In this document: positions 35,845 to 47,662 of the stretch, one piece after another
How the letters are laid out: each line of letters opens with the position of its first letter
Position numbering within the stretch: position 1 is the first letter of the stretch
NCBI GenBank assembly: GCA_037179385.1
Contig: CM074179.1
Span: forward strand, 3,534,001-3,598,000
Direction: 5' to 3'
DNA length: 64,000 nucleotides
DNA from: Holothuria scabra
Lineage: Eukaryota; Echinodermata; Holothuroidea; Aspidochirotida; Holothuriidae
Translations under genes and position numbers: made by a program
The notes under the pieces: model-generated
Told to the model about the DNA's origin: nothing
The model's input: the letters and a program-made list of their open reading frames with translations, nothing else
Database searches by the model: none

Positions 35845-38110
35845 TAGGAAAAAACCTCAGGAATTTTTATGTTTAAAAAAATGTTGTTCTTGCTCGTAGA
35901 AGTAAGCGAAAAATTTAGCATAAAAGTTGTACTTTTTTGTCAATGGGTTAGGGAGAAGTGCATGGTCCAACATTGTTCCGCCCCTTACATATTGCTTCCT
36001 ACAACACTGTGATATTCAGGCATAGAATAACCCTACGTCCCCTTTTCCCGTTTTTTTATAAGTTCACCCACCCCCTTTTTTTTTTTAAATGTCTGGATCC
36101 GCGCCTGTTACGGACGCAGGTAAAAACAAGCCAATGAGCCACAACTGGAAAAAATGTCGTGGCCGGATCAACTTAAGCAACTTGTTTAGAAACTGGGCCT
36201 TTAAACTCCATCGAACCTAAGCTTACCCATTCACAAACACTGTGATTTAACTTGTAATCACTGAGAGACTTCATTGTCGAAATCCACTAAAACAGTGCAA
36301 AATCAACGAAAGTAGACAATTTTTGTGAAACAAATACATGCGACTGTCTGGAAACCAATATTTTTTTTTCGGAAGTACACTGTTTAAAAAACGTCAGTTA
36401 AATTACAGTAAAAAAATTATACGTTAGAACCCCTGCGGCAGATGCGACAGCGATTTATATGTATTTCTTTGTTTCTTTACTGTAATTTTATAAGCGGTGT
36501 AACATTCAAGAGTTGTTCAACAAATTTAAAAGTGCTTTTTTAACCTGTTAGTTTTTATTTCTGCCGTAGGTCGAAAATTGTGGAGTTATAAAGCTGTTTA
36601 GACAGCTGCATTTGTAGACATACGATATAATTGTAATGTGTCGCATTATATTAACACTTAAAACATACTGAAAAATTGTAAGATGCGTTTTGTGTTTCTC
36701 TGATATGATTGCTGTCCCTCTATACCAGAGGTGTACATGTGGGTCTTGGCACATAGGAAGGATGGGGGCAAGGGGTGACGAGAAGACGCCACCTAATATA
36801 CACCTATCTCTGCTCCACTGGGCCGCCCAGATGAACACTACAACATAAATTGGTCCAAAAGTTTGCACACCACTGCTCTATACCATAATGAACCAGCGTT
36901 GGAAACTGAGGCATCGCACATGCGGACCGTTCATGGCCACTAGAGTTCATTGCACGGATTGGGTTGACATGCGACAGTGTGGACAAAGTTCAATCGGTAA
37001 GACTCATAACGTGATGACATAGGCCTATTGGCCGACAGCTATACACATTATCCAAATCTTGCTGTTGTTGCTAGAGAGTTGCAGCCCCTTGTTGTGGGAA
37101 AGGCAGGGCGGTAGGAAAGTAAGTAGATAGCGTGATCGCCCGGGCTTAATATCATTCTTGTATTTGGATTTGTGTTGCGAGGGAAAGGATGAGCCTGAAA
37201 TAGCCCCCTTGAATATTCTCGTAGATAAACATTATGCTTATTTTAGTGTACTTGTTATTGTTGATGTGACGAAAAGGGGGGAGGGGACTGAAACCGTAAA
37301 AGCCCCCCCCCCCTCCCTTAGATCCGCGCCTGCGTAATAATTATTACGTACATCTCATTCACAGTCGGAAAGTAAAGGTAGGAGAAACCAAGTTACCCAT
37401 TGAATAACCTGGCCAACAATAGAAAAAAATTTAAAAAAAAATCTGAGGAATGTTAGCTAATTCTCTTAACGCTTGTTTTTTTTTTTCATCATTCTATCTA
37501 TTAGATCTCTGCATTCAATTGATGTTTTAAATGCTGATCTACTATTCCACAACACACGGTCAGTGAGTGCAAAACTGATATAAATGCCGCTTTCTACACA
37601 TTTGCAGTGTAAGAATATGAAAAAAACCTCATTTGTCTGATTACAAGCTTCTTTGAATCCGGCTGGCATCCAAATTTTGCAAAATAACGAATCCATCTTT
37701 ACCTCGTCCTTTATTTGTCATTCACCAACTAATTAGCCCGTCAAATGCGATAAATTCTTTAATTGCTGCATGCAGCATTAACGCATTAATGTTACCCTAA
37801 GGTTACATAGCCAAGGGTGTTTGCAGGAATTTTGTACAAGGGAACGACCTAGGCCGACCATCTAAGCGGAGCGTCTCTGTGAGTTGTAAGTGTATACGTA
37901 GAAAATTTGTGCCCGTAATGGCCCTTCTTATGCTTGCTCGAAAGTGGTCCTTTTGACTGTTAGAGGTTCCAGTTTTGTTTGTAGAAACAGAGGATTCAAA
38001 CGACTTATGATAACACACATCATCTTTTCATTTTCAAAGGAGTAGATAGATTTGTCGACTGGGTTAGGTGGGTAGATGCGCATTGTTTAACATGGTGTTT
38101 CTTGATTGGT
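35845..38110. other. No recognisable gene; GGATCCGCGCCTG ends
   Basis: GGATCCGCGCCTG at 36097-36109 and AGATCCGCGCCTG at 37320-37332 follow T/C runs and resemble the right ends of hAT-type elements. A similar GGATCCGCGCTGG is at 27947-27959. TTATTGTTGATGTG before the last two shows that they share a repeat. Left mates were not found. Confidence 0.4.
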
Positions 38111-38117
38111 TGTTGCC

Positions 38118-38210
38118 ATTGTATTGTATTGTATTGCATTACATTGCATTGCATTGCACTGCGCTGCGCTGCGCTGCGCTGCGTTGCGTTGTATTGTATT
38201 GTATCGATTG
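38118..38210 (+). repeat. Compound pentanucleotide microsatellite
   Basis: Units run TTGTA, then TTGCA, then CTGCG, then TTGCG, and back to TTGTA, in one unbroken five-base phase. The graded unit change along the array suggests point substitutions spread by slippage. Confidence 0.9.
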
Positions 38211-40958
38211 TATTTTTCGTTAGGGTTAGGGATTAGGCTTTCGTTAGCCAGTATGGAAATTTCTTGTTAAACAGTGTGTACAGCCCCGGATTGGTGGATG
38301 GGATGGACTGAAGGTTGCTTCTGACCGCGGTCCTAGGGAGGGGTCTGAGGATAGGGGTCCTTTTGAAACTTTTTTTTTATTATTGTAGGGTTCCTAAACG
38401 CACTTTTGTGGAACATTTTGCAAATCTGAAGGATATATTTCCTTTTCTCTTTTCAGATTTACGACGATCACTCCCATTATATATGCGGACAAGATGACCA
38501 ACGTTTTTCCATCTCGTTTCTAAATGGAAGAAATGCACCACTTTGAGAATAGACAGACTACAAATTTCTTTCATAAATTATTTAGAGGTCTAAACACTGA
38601 CAAGCAATCTATACAACTTTCATTTGTGAAATGGCCTCAGACAACGTGTAGCAATGCATTGTTACTACTGACAATTGCCTGGAACATATGATCAGGGATC
38701 TGCTTTCAATTGCATCTGATATGAAACAAAATTTCCTCATGGGTAAAAATTTTTATTCCTGTTGGTGAGCATGTCGATGTTTATTATCGTCACTTCTTGA
38801 ACATGACCCTCTGACAAACAGTGACTTCTTTTAACAAACTCTGCACCTGATGACCCCGAAAGTAGGGTTTCTTGGCAAAACGCGTCTAGCAATAAGACAA
38901 CATGCTGTATGAACTTGTGACTGAATTCACAACGTTACAAAAAAAAAACATTTTAATCCAAAATCGTTAAGTGTCCTATTTAAGACTTCACTTAATAGTT
39001 ATGTGATTAAAATTTCCTGGTTAAGGTAGTATTTCACCTTCTATCCTACATCTCCAAAGAATTTTTCTGCGAATTCAAACGAACCAGACCTGTAACTTAT
39101 CCTAAGCATTCCTCGTATGCCAGCTCTCCTCTGAGTTTTTGGAGAGTCTCTCCTTTTAAAGGTAAAATAAACTCTCTGTAAGGCACGTTTCCTGATACAG
39201 TGCCCGTGGAACCTTTTCTTTCTCGATCCATCCGTTCTTGAACTCCTCATCGAGCAGCAGAAGAAACAAGTATAGTAAAATCTTCAAGTTCTTCGAGAAA
39301 ATATTCCGGATTAGTTTTTTTGTGATCAGTCAGATCAATTTTTCATTAAATTCCCTCGGCATGACTTGTCTTCCTTACCCATTGTGTCTGTCCGCCTATC
39401 GTCAATACTGGCTGGTAATTACATAATATCACTACGTACGCACGTTATAATTTTCTCGCCCGTACATAATTAATGAACGCATGTATGTAATAATATTAGG
39501 TGCATACCTAAAGACAAAACGTTTAAAAGGTAATAAAATCACACGCGTACGTAATTATACGACGTACGTACGTAAGAATAATTAAATACGTACGTAATAA
39601 AAAATACTATGCCCCGAGCAGAGCTTCGTTAAAGTGTATATTGCAGAGACACTCTTCCAGGTTTGATATTCAAACCTTTTAACTTTACCGAAAATCCGCC
39701 TGAATGTTGTCAGACAAGGTAATTGTGATCACATGCATACCCTTACTGTTGTAGTATATGTTGCCTGTTAATCTTAGATACAAAACGTGATGGTATAGAT
39801 TTAATAAACACACGAACCAACACGTGGTATGGAGATTTGGAAATATGGAGATTGTGAAAGAAATGGTAAGCAGACAATGTCAACGTAAACATGATACAGG
39901 TTTGTATTTTTCAATACACTTCACTGGAATATTTCATTAAAAGCAACCCTGAGATTCTCGTATTTAAAAATCAAATGACTCTTGTATCAAGTGGTCCATT
40001 ACAGATAAAAACTGGGCTGTAAGTCATTTGACATGTTAAATAAGGATACATACATATGGTAAGGTCGAGCCATGTAGTTCCGACCGTTCCTCGGAAACTA
40101 AGCTAAAACGATAGGGTTAAGTGTTGACACTTAAGTTTACTATTATGTACCAGGAAATTAATGAAGTGTTGTAGTTTTATTAAACAGTTAATAATTTCAG
40201 TTTACCAATATGGATACTAAAGTAAGTGAGACAAACGTTTTAAAGTGTTGGTGACCACAGAAACCGGACTAAACTAAGACAGGACCAACCGGGGTAAAAA
40301 TTGATGAAGTCGTATAGCGCCTCCATTTACGATTTGTTGCACGGACTCATATATCAAGGGTGTGGGGAACTTATTCCATCAACTTTACCATTACATTGTT
40401 TATTTGAAAGGGATTTTCCTTTTCAGAATGTGTTTCTCTGATCAACTAAGACGGGGTAATACTTTTCATCACAAAATTCGGAGTTGAAATAGCTCCAATA
40501 AAGTTTAATCTACAAATGAACAAAACGTCTTTCTGTTGTTCATCTCACATGCACCTGAGTGCTTCGTCAAGTTTGCGCTGTACTCAAAGTGTATGGCTTG
40601 TTCTGTGCACAACAACGTCAGGATTGATACCGTGACGTAAAGGAACAAGTCCTTAAATCATTCCGAGTACATGAACATCACAATTTGAAAGAACGATAAC
40701 GTTAGCAGCTACTCTATGTTTTGAGCCTAAATTCCCAATAAAGTATACTTGGAAAATTTCTGTAAAAACGTAGACCGTAATCTCAATTATAAAAACATAA
40801 GTATTGAGAAAAAAGATTGTAGAAAAAGCACTAACTACTTAGTTTAAATACCCCTTTTCTGTGAACTCTTTTCCTTTCGTTTTTGTTCTTTTCGTATTGG
40901 TACAAGACTGTAGCTGGTTTTGTCGACAAAAAATATCAATTTTTCATCGTAATTATCC
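38211..40958. other. No recognisable gene; 3' flank of the transporter gene
   Basis: Holds TACGTACGTA-type palindromic words (39430-39605). It also has minus-strand AATAAA signals near 40399-40404 and 40165-40172, which could serve the transporter gene ending at 40959. ORFs at 38315-39426 lack motifs. Confidence 0.4.
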
Positions 40959-41107
40959 CTACTTTGATTCTATTTCTTTCGGTATATTTGTCAAACTAGG
41001 AAAATGACAAAAATACCAAATGGTTGACATCGCTGCTTGCGTCAAGCTTAGAAAAGCAAGGAAGGCGAACGCAGCGCGAAATGATGCTGTAATATCGATG
41101 ATGGCAC
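40959..41107 (-). CDS. MCT-like transporter, last exon (TM12 and C-terminus)
   Basis: The acceptor follows a strong pyrimidine tract (TTTTTTTTTTTCTTTCAG, 41108 upward). The exon opens with two bases that complete the Gly codon split by the previous exon. It encodes GAIIDITASFRAAFAFLAFL and about 29 further residues, then stops with TAG at 40961-40959. The G...D.T.SF..AF..A pattern is the TM11-TM12 junction and TM12 of SLC16 proteins (established knowledge). The cytoplasmic tail is short, about 15 residues, and ends in a hydrophilic KEIESK-like run. The 198-base ORF annotated across this exon in another frame is a shadow. Confidence 0.85.
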
Positions 41108-41852
41108 CTGAAAGAAAAAAAAAAAGAAAAAACAAGTTGGTTCCAGTCCGACAACGTCATTGACAATATATGAATAAAGATGTAATTACTCATAAAATGT
41201 TACATATGCATTAGGAAGACAATCCAGAAGTCTGTTAACCACACCACCGGAGACACGTAATTAGCTTCTAATTAGTTAAGCCACCTAATTACCATATGCA
41301 GCGGGAAGTCACCCATGCATTAACAAAGTTAAGGTAATCGATTGTCCTGCTTGCAGAAGCAAACAATCTCCTTGCTCAGGGTTGGGAGAAAACAGAGGAT
41401 TACAGGGGACTATCGTTTGGGCTTAAGTTTTCAAACTATCTTAGCCACGGTTTTTAAACTTCAAAGGAGTTGTCCAAGTCATGTCATTTTTTTTTTTTTT
41501 GGCAATAAGTAATTTCTTTCAATATTCTTCTTTGATATAGCTAATGATGAACAAAGTCTAAGTGAAGCTAAAAGTGTACTCTTATAAACAAAATAAGAAA
41601 TAATGCCATTTTCTGTAAAAGCTAACAGATGCGTAAATTAGCCTGTTTGGTGTTCACATGGACAAAGCTTAAAGGCAAAGACGTTACAGATATGAAAGTA
41701 GTTGACGTGATGAAAATCATTGACCACTAAGTCTAAATCACGTTTAAGCACAAATCATCTCTTATGACACCTCACCCATGAAGGTGAGGGGACATGGTCA
41801 ATTTCTATAAAAAAAAATCACCATGTAAAAAGTTGTGAAGTCAATGGGTGTG

Positions 41853-42052
41853 TTCCCTAAAATGTGGGAATGTGTGAACACTCTTAAAAATCTCTGTAGA
41901 TTTATAGAACAAAAATTAAAGAAATACATAAGGAAAACAGAAAGTGCTGTCAATTTGTTTGAAAACATTGACAGCCCTTTTTCCTTAACCGCGTTATATT
42001 TCTTTAATTTTTTCTGTAAATCTACAACATGTCTGTGGCATTTTTTAGGGAA
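41853..42052. mobile_element. 200-bp foldback MITE in the last intron
   Basis: The ends TTCCCTAAAATG and, inverted, TTCCCTAAAAAATG enclose long complementary arms, including GTAGATTTATAGAAC against GTAGATTTACAGAAA and AAATTAAAGAAATA. The hairpin tip is GCTGTCAATTTG against its complement. ORFs on both strands here are shadows of the foldback. It lies inside the intron between 42193 and 41107. Confidence 0.7.
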
Positions 42053-42192
42053 TAGCAGTCCATGCCCCCATGTTATACTCAAAAAAGCCACTTCAAGTGG
42101 CAAAAACCCAGTCCGACAACTCGCCAGCTAGTTACCAAGTCTTATTCAAAGGTGACTCATATCCTGCTGTTTAGTTATTACATGGAAATTAC

Positions 42193-43122
42193 CTGTTGTG
42201 ATTCCACTGAGAATCATCCACGTTCCACTCAATAAATAAAACACAGCTACGGCGTCTCCAAAATATTTGTGACCCACACATCTGGGTATCCAACTTGCGC
42301 ACACACAGGCCTGAACAGACAGACCAAACCCGCCCAGGAATGCCACAAGTATTAAGAGGAGGAATGACTCATAGATTAAAGTTATTACGTAACCAATGGT
42401 GACAGCCAAAGCCGGAAGTATTAAACCGATCGGGATTGTCATCAGTTCTTTATAAAATAGTAACGTGCATAAAAGTCTCCCTAAAATACCTGCAATGCCC
42501 CCAGAGGTTGACAACCAAATGGCGGTTTGCGAGTTTAACCCGAAATTTTCACCATAAGGAATCAAAAATATTGACCAACTGGCAAACCCATAGTCTGTAA
42601 AAATTGAAACATAGAGCAGAAATAAAAACTGTGGGTGCTCTCTGACCATATCAACCCAGACTTGCAGGGACAAGTCATTTCTCTTATTTGCACCCTCTCG
42701 TCCTTTGGAAGACTGACAATTCTGTATAAGCTTCCTCTTTTCATCCAAAGTATTATCCTGTATCTCTTCATGCGAAGGAACTTTCTTGTCGTTATTTACC
42801 GACGAAGTTTGTCCAAAACATGAACAATCATTGAATTTGTGTGGTTCATAAAGATCTTGGTCATTCTGCATTTCCTCGGGTTTTTCCTCATTAGATGAAG
42901 AAACGACACCACATATTAAAAAGCTCCATGCTATGACACCAAATAGGATCATGCCATGGTCTTTGCTGTACTCTCTTTGGATATATTCCATAACAGCTGG
43001 AAGGATCATTACACCAATGTATGAAGACAGTAACGTTCCAGAATAAGCTATTTGGTAATCCTCATCGAACGATGCCCTTAAGTTGACAATTGTAGCAATA
43101 TTGACCAGACCAAAACCAAGAC
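42193..43122 (-). CDS. MCT-like transporter (SLC16/MFS), main exon TM4-TM11
   Basis: The exon is 930 bases, with acceptor TTTTCTTTGAACAG and donor AACAG|GTAATT. It starts LGFGLVNIATIVNLRASF (TM4), and TM5-TM6 end at ILFGVIAWSFLICGVV. Then comes a roughly 75-residue hydrophilic central loop, as MFS carriers have between their two halves. TM7 follows (HPQFLFLLYVSIFTDYGFAS), then GGIAGILGRLLCTLLF, which fits the conserved GG...LGR loop and TM8. TM9-TM11 follow, through FLGGFGLSVQACVCASWIP and GDAVAVFYLLSGTWM, ending at GITTG. Layout and motifs are those of the monocarboxylate transporter family, which are proton-linked or facilitative carriers of the plasma membrane. Substrate cannot be read from the sequence. 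Six to seven conserved blocks in order make the family call strong. Confidence 0.93.
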
Positions 43123-45711
43123 CTGTTCAAAGAAAATAGACTTGAAAATTTATGTTACTTAAGAAAGTTACTATTAGTTTAAGACAGTAGATAAGTGCAA
43201 AGTCTATCGTCTCCGGCCTGACCTGTTTCAATTGGCATTAACCAATTTTAACCAATTAAAGCTACACGTGCAGTGGAGATAATCGGTATAGCAAGGACCA
43301 TTACTGGCCCTACCCAAGGACAACACACATGTTCTCAACATCCTGGAACCGTGATTCTGTTCTGTCGTACTGATGTTACCAGATATTTTTTATTATAGTG
43401 AGGGCAAAGTTTTCAAATGGTTGGTTTTCAATATCTAAGTGGAACGCCAACATCAGCTGGCGTTTAGTGAACAGAAAAGTGTGGCTACCAATGTCTTTTG
43501 GGTTATCAGCAATCACTTGGAAAAGTACCCTTCGCCCAACCTCGTCAAGAACTGTCAGCAATACCATGCAATTACATGCACATTTAGCTATTTGAAAACA
43601 GCTCTGAAGGTTGACATGTGATAGTAGGCCTAGTTTATCTCAGAATAAATTGAAAAGCGTTCTAGTCCTTCAATGCACCATAAGTAGTTTGACCCCTCCC
43701 CCCACCTCGGCCAACATATTTTCTGAGTTTCTTGTAAGTTGGTTTGGGGTTTCTTAGCTGTTGGGCTTCTATATTCAGGAATTGTAATCGAAATTGTAGG
43801 TGGCGTAGGAAGCAATTTGAAAGTGGGGCGGAACAATTTGGACCATGCGTGCCGGCCTAACCGATGGACTAGAAGGTACATTTTTGATGCTATAATTTAC
43901 TCGCTTCTTCTACGAGCAAGAGCAATTTTTTTAAATAAAATATGATTTATTTTTTAAGTGTGAACACTACTAGGTGCATAATTTGTGACGGGCAAAACGC
44001 GGCGAAATACTTCCGTACGTCCTTTTACACATTTGTAAATAAGGAACTTGAATTGCATAGATTGGATAAGATTAGGAGTTTCATGTAAAGAAATTTGAAT
44101 ATTTGGAGGGCTATCGAAGAATCTGCGTTACCTATTGGCACATATCTGAGATAGCATGTCTACTGAAGATCGATGTTGTTACATAATAATGTCAAAGGAT
44201 GGCAGATTGAGGCTTCTCGACGACGTTTACAAAGCTCCCAAAACTTTGTTGCCTTTTTAAGACACAAAATAAAAGCCTATATTGAAGAAAATTTTCAGAA
44301 AACAGAACAGTTGAGGCTCGGAAAATTTCTCTACCGACTACTTTATGAGCGACCACTTTCTGCATTATGGGTCGCAATTTTACAAAAATGGAGCCTTCAT
44401 TAGAACGAATTTGGAATTTCATGAGAGAAAAAGTCGGGAAAACCCCGTTTTAGGACCGGGAGCAATCGCCTCCTGCCTCCAGTAGCTACGTCATTGCTCT
44501 ATAATATTGAACATTGATAAAATTTTGACACTTCAATTATCCATGAAGACAGACTACTCAACTGAGAGGGTTGAAAGGTACCTGATGATAGATGTGTATG
44601 AGAGCATTTGAGTATAGGGAAGGCCAATGGTTCCCTGCTTTGAAAATGAAGTCTTACTCAAAAGACTATCTTCAGGTTGGCGCGAAGCGCACAGAAAATG
44701 TGAAAAACCGCAACCCCTCAGACAGCTGGAAATGGCATGTCTCGGGCTGGTAAGTAGTGGCTAAGTTTTCCGATTTTTCTGTCAAGTGTGAACACCACTT
44801 TATCAAGAACGTTTTGCGGAGCGCCAGGCGCGCCGGAATTTTTGCCCTTTTTAAACAAATATTTGTAAATATGTAGCTTATCGCCGGAAACTTTTGATTC
44901 TGATTTTTCTGTGAGGACATTTAAAGAGTTGGGAATTACAGACTAAAGAATTTGCACTTCAATCATATGTTGGTGGCAAATCTGAGAATGATTGCTCTTT
45001 TAAATCCTCCCGACTCTCTGGCAAAGAGTCGTTAGGCGAATCCAAACTATAAACTGCTTCACGAAGAAGCTAGATTGCACGACGACTTAATCATTGTTGC
45101 TACACCATGTTATCTAAGACCTACGAACTGACACTCTACGATAAAATTTCAAAAGTTTCCCAACCTTTATTGTCTTTTTTAGACAAAATATTTCAAAATC
45201 AAGAGCTTTCATTGAAAAAAAATGGAATTTTCTGAAAGACAGTTTACAAGAATGGCAATATCTGCCATCACAGTATCTTTTGGTGATGCGCTGTCACATA
45301 TGGTGAATATCCGATTCTGTCATTTCGAAAGCACAGATAAGTTTGCCGAACTGATATATTGGCGAAACTAATGAAATTGACATTGCACTTAGAGGCGGGC
45401 GAAGCGCGCCGTAAATTTTGGTCTTGTGTCGGACCCGGTAAGTGGCAACCACAGTTTCCCCTAAAAACCGCGGTAGCTATGATGGATCTCCTTAAAGGCT
45501 AATGTTTCGTAATCTCTCTTGTCTTTTCAGTTTTAGCCATATATTTTTTGTTTTTTTGTTTGTTTATTTTTTCTTACTTGGCATAGAAATTTTCACTTCC
45601 ACCGTGGTAATATGACTGTACCGCAACTTTAGTTAAAGAATATTCCAAATGTGTGCCTACTAGAATATTTGCAGCTATCACTTTAACATCAGTGCAACAT
45701 ATGTTCCTTTA
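43123..45711. other. Intron sequence of the transporter gene
   Basis: No second gene is seen. A reversed copy of repeat A lies at about 44590-44760, with GCGCCAGGCGCGCCGG and related G/C-rich words near 44815 and 45400 that resemble the interior of 27179-28840. Confidence 0.5.
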
Positions 45712-46064
45712 AAGCGGCTCATTGAGTTGATAACTTAATGAGAGTCTCAAAGAGTCACCACCATATAACAATGCCAAAAAATTGCATAACAGGTCAAGTT
45801 TCAAGTCCAAAAGTCACAGAAAACGTTAAAATTTGAATGTTCAAGTGTTCTGACGTAACGGTTTTGCACATAATTTGAAAAAGTGCCTGGGCACGAATTT
45901 TTGAAGAAGGACTTGAGCCGTTTATTACTCTTTCATAAAACAGTTATTTGTATGTAGGATATGGGGATTATCTAAGTTTGACTATTTGTCATAGGTTTGT
46001 GAAGAAAACTTAACAGGTTTGGAAAAATTTGTTGAATATAATGAACCAACTCAATGAGCCGCTT
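45712..46064. mobile_element. 353-bp MITE with TA target duplication
   Basis: Eighteen-base inverted ends AAGCGGCTCATTGAGTTG match perfectly, with TA directly outside on both sides (45710-45711 and 46065-46066). That pattern fits Tc1/mariner-type insertion (established knowledge). A partial relative lies at 53187-53340. It is in the intron between exons 47516 and 43122. Confidence 0.8.
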
Positions 46065-46247
46065 TAAGACTCTTAGTCTGGATTCGCTTTGTGTAAATTG
46101 GTTCATGTGTTGAACCTTTAACTGTAAAACGTTTAGTCTATAACTACTGGGCATGATCTCGTGTTTAATTCATGATTCAAGGGTATGAAACCTAACAGAT
46201 TTTCACATGATGTCATGGTTCATATTTTTCTGATACATAATTATGCT

Positions 46248-46618
46248 GTTATAACCGATAATGTAAAAATTGCCGACAGTGTAAAAGATCCTGATTATGT
46301 TACAAAAATGTCCTAAAGGGGATCTTATATGGTCTTACGTTCAATTTTGTATTGATGCGTGTTTATATATTTGGGAAGCCGAACAGTACGCGTGGGCCAC
46401 TGGAATGTAGGGGGTATGCAAGCAGGCTGACGGGCGGTAGACGGCAGGGTGGGTAAGCAAATATGTAGGTGTGTACATGTGTGTGTATGTGTGTATGTGT
46501 GTGTTTGAAACGTTTTGTTATAATATTACTTGTTTTTACAGTTTTACATTATCAATACTTTTTACATTATCGGTCGTTTTTTACAATATCAGTAAATTTT
46601 TACATTATCGATTGTAAC
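46248..46618. mobile_element. ~371-bp MITE, intronic
   Basis: The ends GTTATAACCGATAATGTAAA and, inverted, GTTACAATCGATAATGTAAA match at 18 of 20, and the motif CGATAATGTAAAAA recurs inside. The interior includes a TGTG/TATG microsatellite (46465-46505). No clear target duplication is seen. Confidence 0.6.
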
Positions 46619-47190
46619 GTTTACCTCCATTTGTGTGTTTTCTGAATCAGGGACAAGATTAGAACCTTCAGTTTGTTGCGAAAACCCTATTGAAGTGGGT
46701 CTTTATCAATTTGGTTCAATTTTCATTTCGATTGTTCTTTTTCACAGTTGTATCTTAGCTATGTTTTTGGTAACCTTTAATTAATGCATTTACTAGAACT
46801 CCAAACGTCAGTTCGCTGTAGTTTTGGATTTTGCCAAACTTTGTTGTATCTTGGAACTTCAACTGGGGAAAAACGGGATTAAACATTTCACTTGGAGTTA
46901 CCTACACCCTGTCCCCTTCTGGTGCCCCCCCCCCCCCTTCTATTTGTTTCATGACGATCTCAAAATGTTTTGTAAGACTAAGGTACAATTTCACCAAGCT
47001 AAGCATGCTTAAACGTAGTTTTTCATATAATATTTCGAAGGGGAGCATTACTTATAACTCGGGGGTTGCATCTTTTATAAGGCTGCCACGGGGATTTAGA
47101 AAAAGAAAATACATAATGCAATGACAATTCGCATCCGTTGTTTTAACTTTCTGATGAGGTATAAGTAAGGATACCAAAACCATAATCGTA

Positions 47191-47460
47191 TCTCTAAGCC
47201 AAATACATGGGAGGGATGATCTCTCAGCCAAATATATGAGAGTGGTCTTCTCTCGGCCAAATAAATGAGAGGGATTGTTCTCTCGGCCAAATAAATGCGG
47301 GGTTTATCTCTTAAAAAATGAGAGGGGTTTTCTCTCAGCCAAATATACTAGAGTGATTGCTTAGTCTCAGCCAAACAAATGACCAATAAAATAGAAAGGT
47401 TGTATCTTAGCCAAATATATAAGAGGAATTGGTTTCTTAGCAAATCATATGAGAGGAATG
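47191..47460. repeat. Degenerate ~31-bp minisatellite, intronic
   Basis: The phrase TCTCTCGGCCAAATAAATGA, with variants, recurs at 47191, 47220, 47250, 47280, 47331 and further right. It ends about 55 bp from the donor of exon 47516-47662. Confidence 0.75.
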
Positions 47461-47515
47461 TAACAAGAGACACCTTTTTTTCATTTGTCAAAATCGACTT
47501 AAAATGAAATCATAC

Positions 47516-47662
47516 CTGTGACGACCATACAAAGGTATAACTCCCAAGTCATTTCAATTTTAAAGATTCCTTGACTAATGAAACCAGTACCAGCTAACAA
47601 CCCTCCCAAAGAGATGGCGGTTCTTGTACCGAAGGTTCGTTGGAAGAAATCTGCAAACGGGG
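47516..47662 (-). CDS. MCT-like transporter, exon for TM2-TM3
   Basis: Acceptor CTTCCCTCCTATAG and donor CACAG|GTATGA bound 147 bases: two bases finish a split codon, 48 codons follow, and one base is left for the next exon. The peptide begins PFADFFQRTFGTRTAISLGG, the G/A-P-.A....R.G.R loop between TM2 and TM3. It continues through LLAGTGFISQGIF (TM3) to ELYLCMVVTG, which joins directly to the GLGFGLVNIA start of the next exon. In known MCTs the phrase ITG-LG-GL spans the same point. Phase and content agree on both sides. Confidence 0.9.

Noticed and set aside
41798..42131. ORFs on both strands between transporter exons
   Set aside because: They arise from the foldback MITE at 41853-42052 in an intron.
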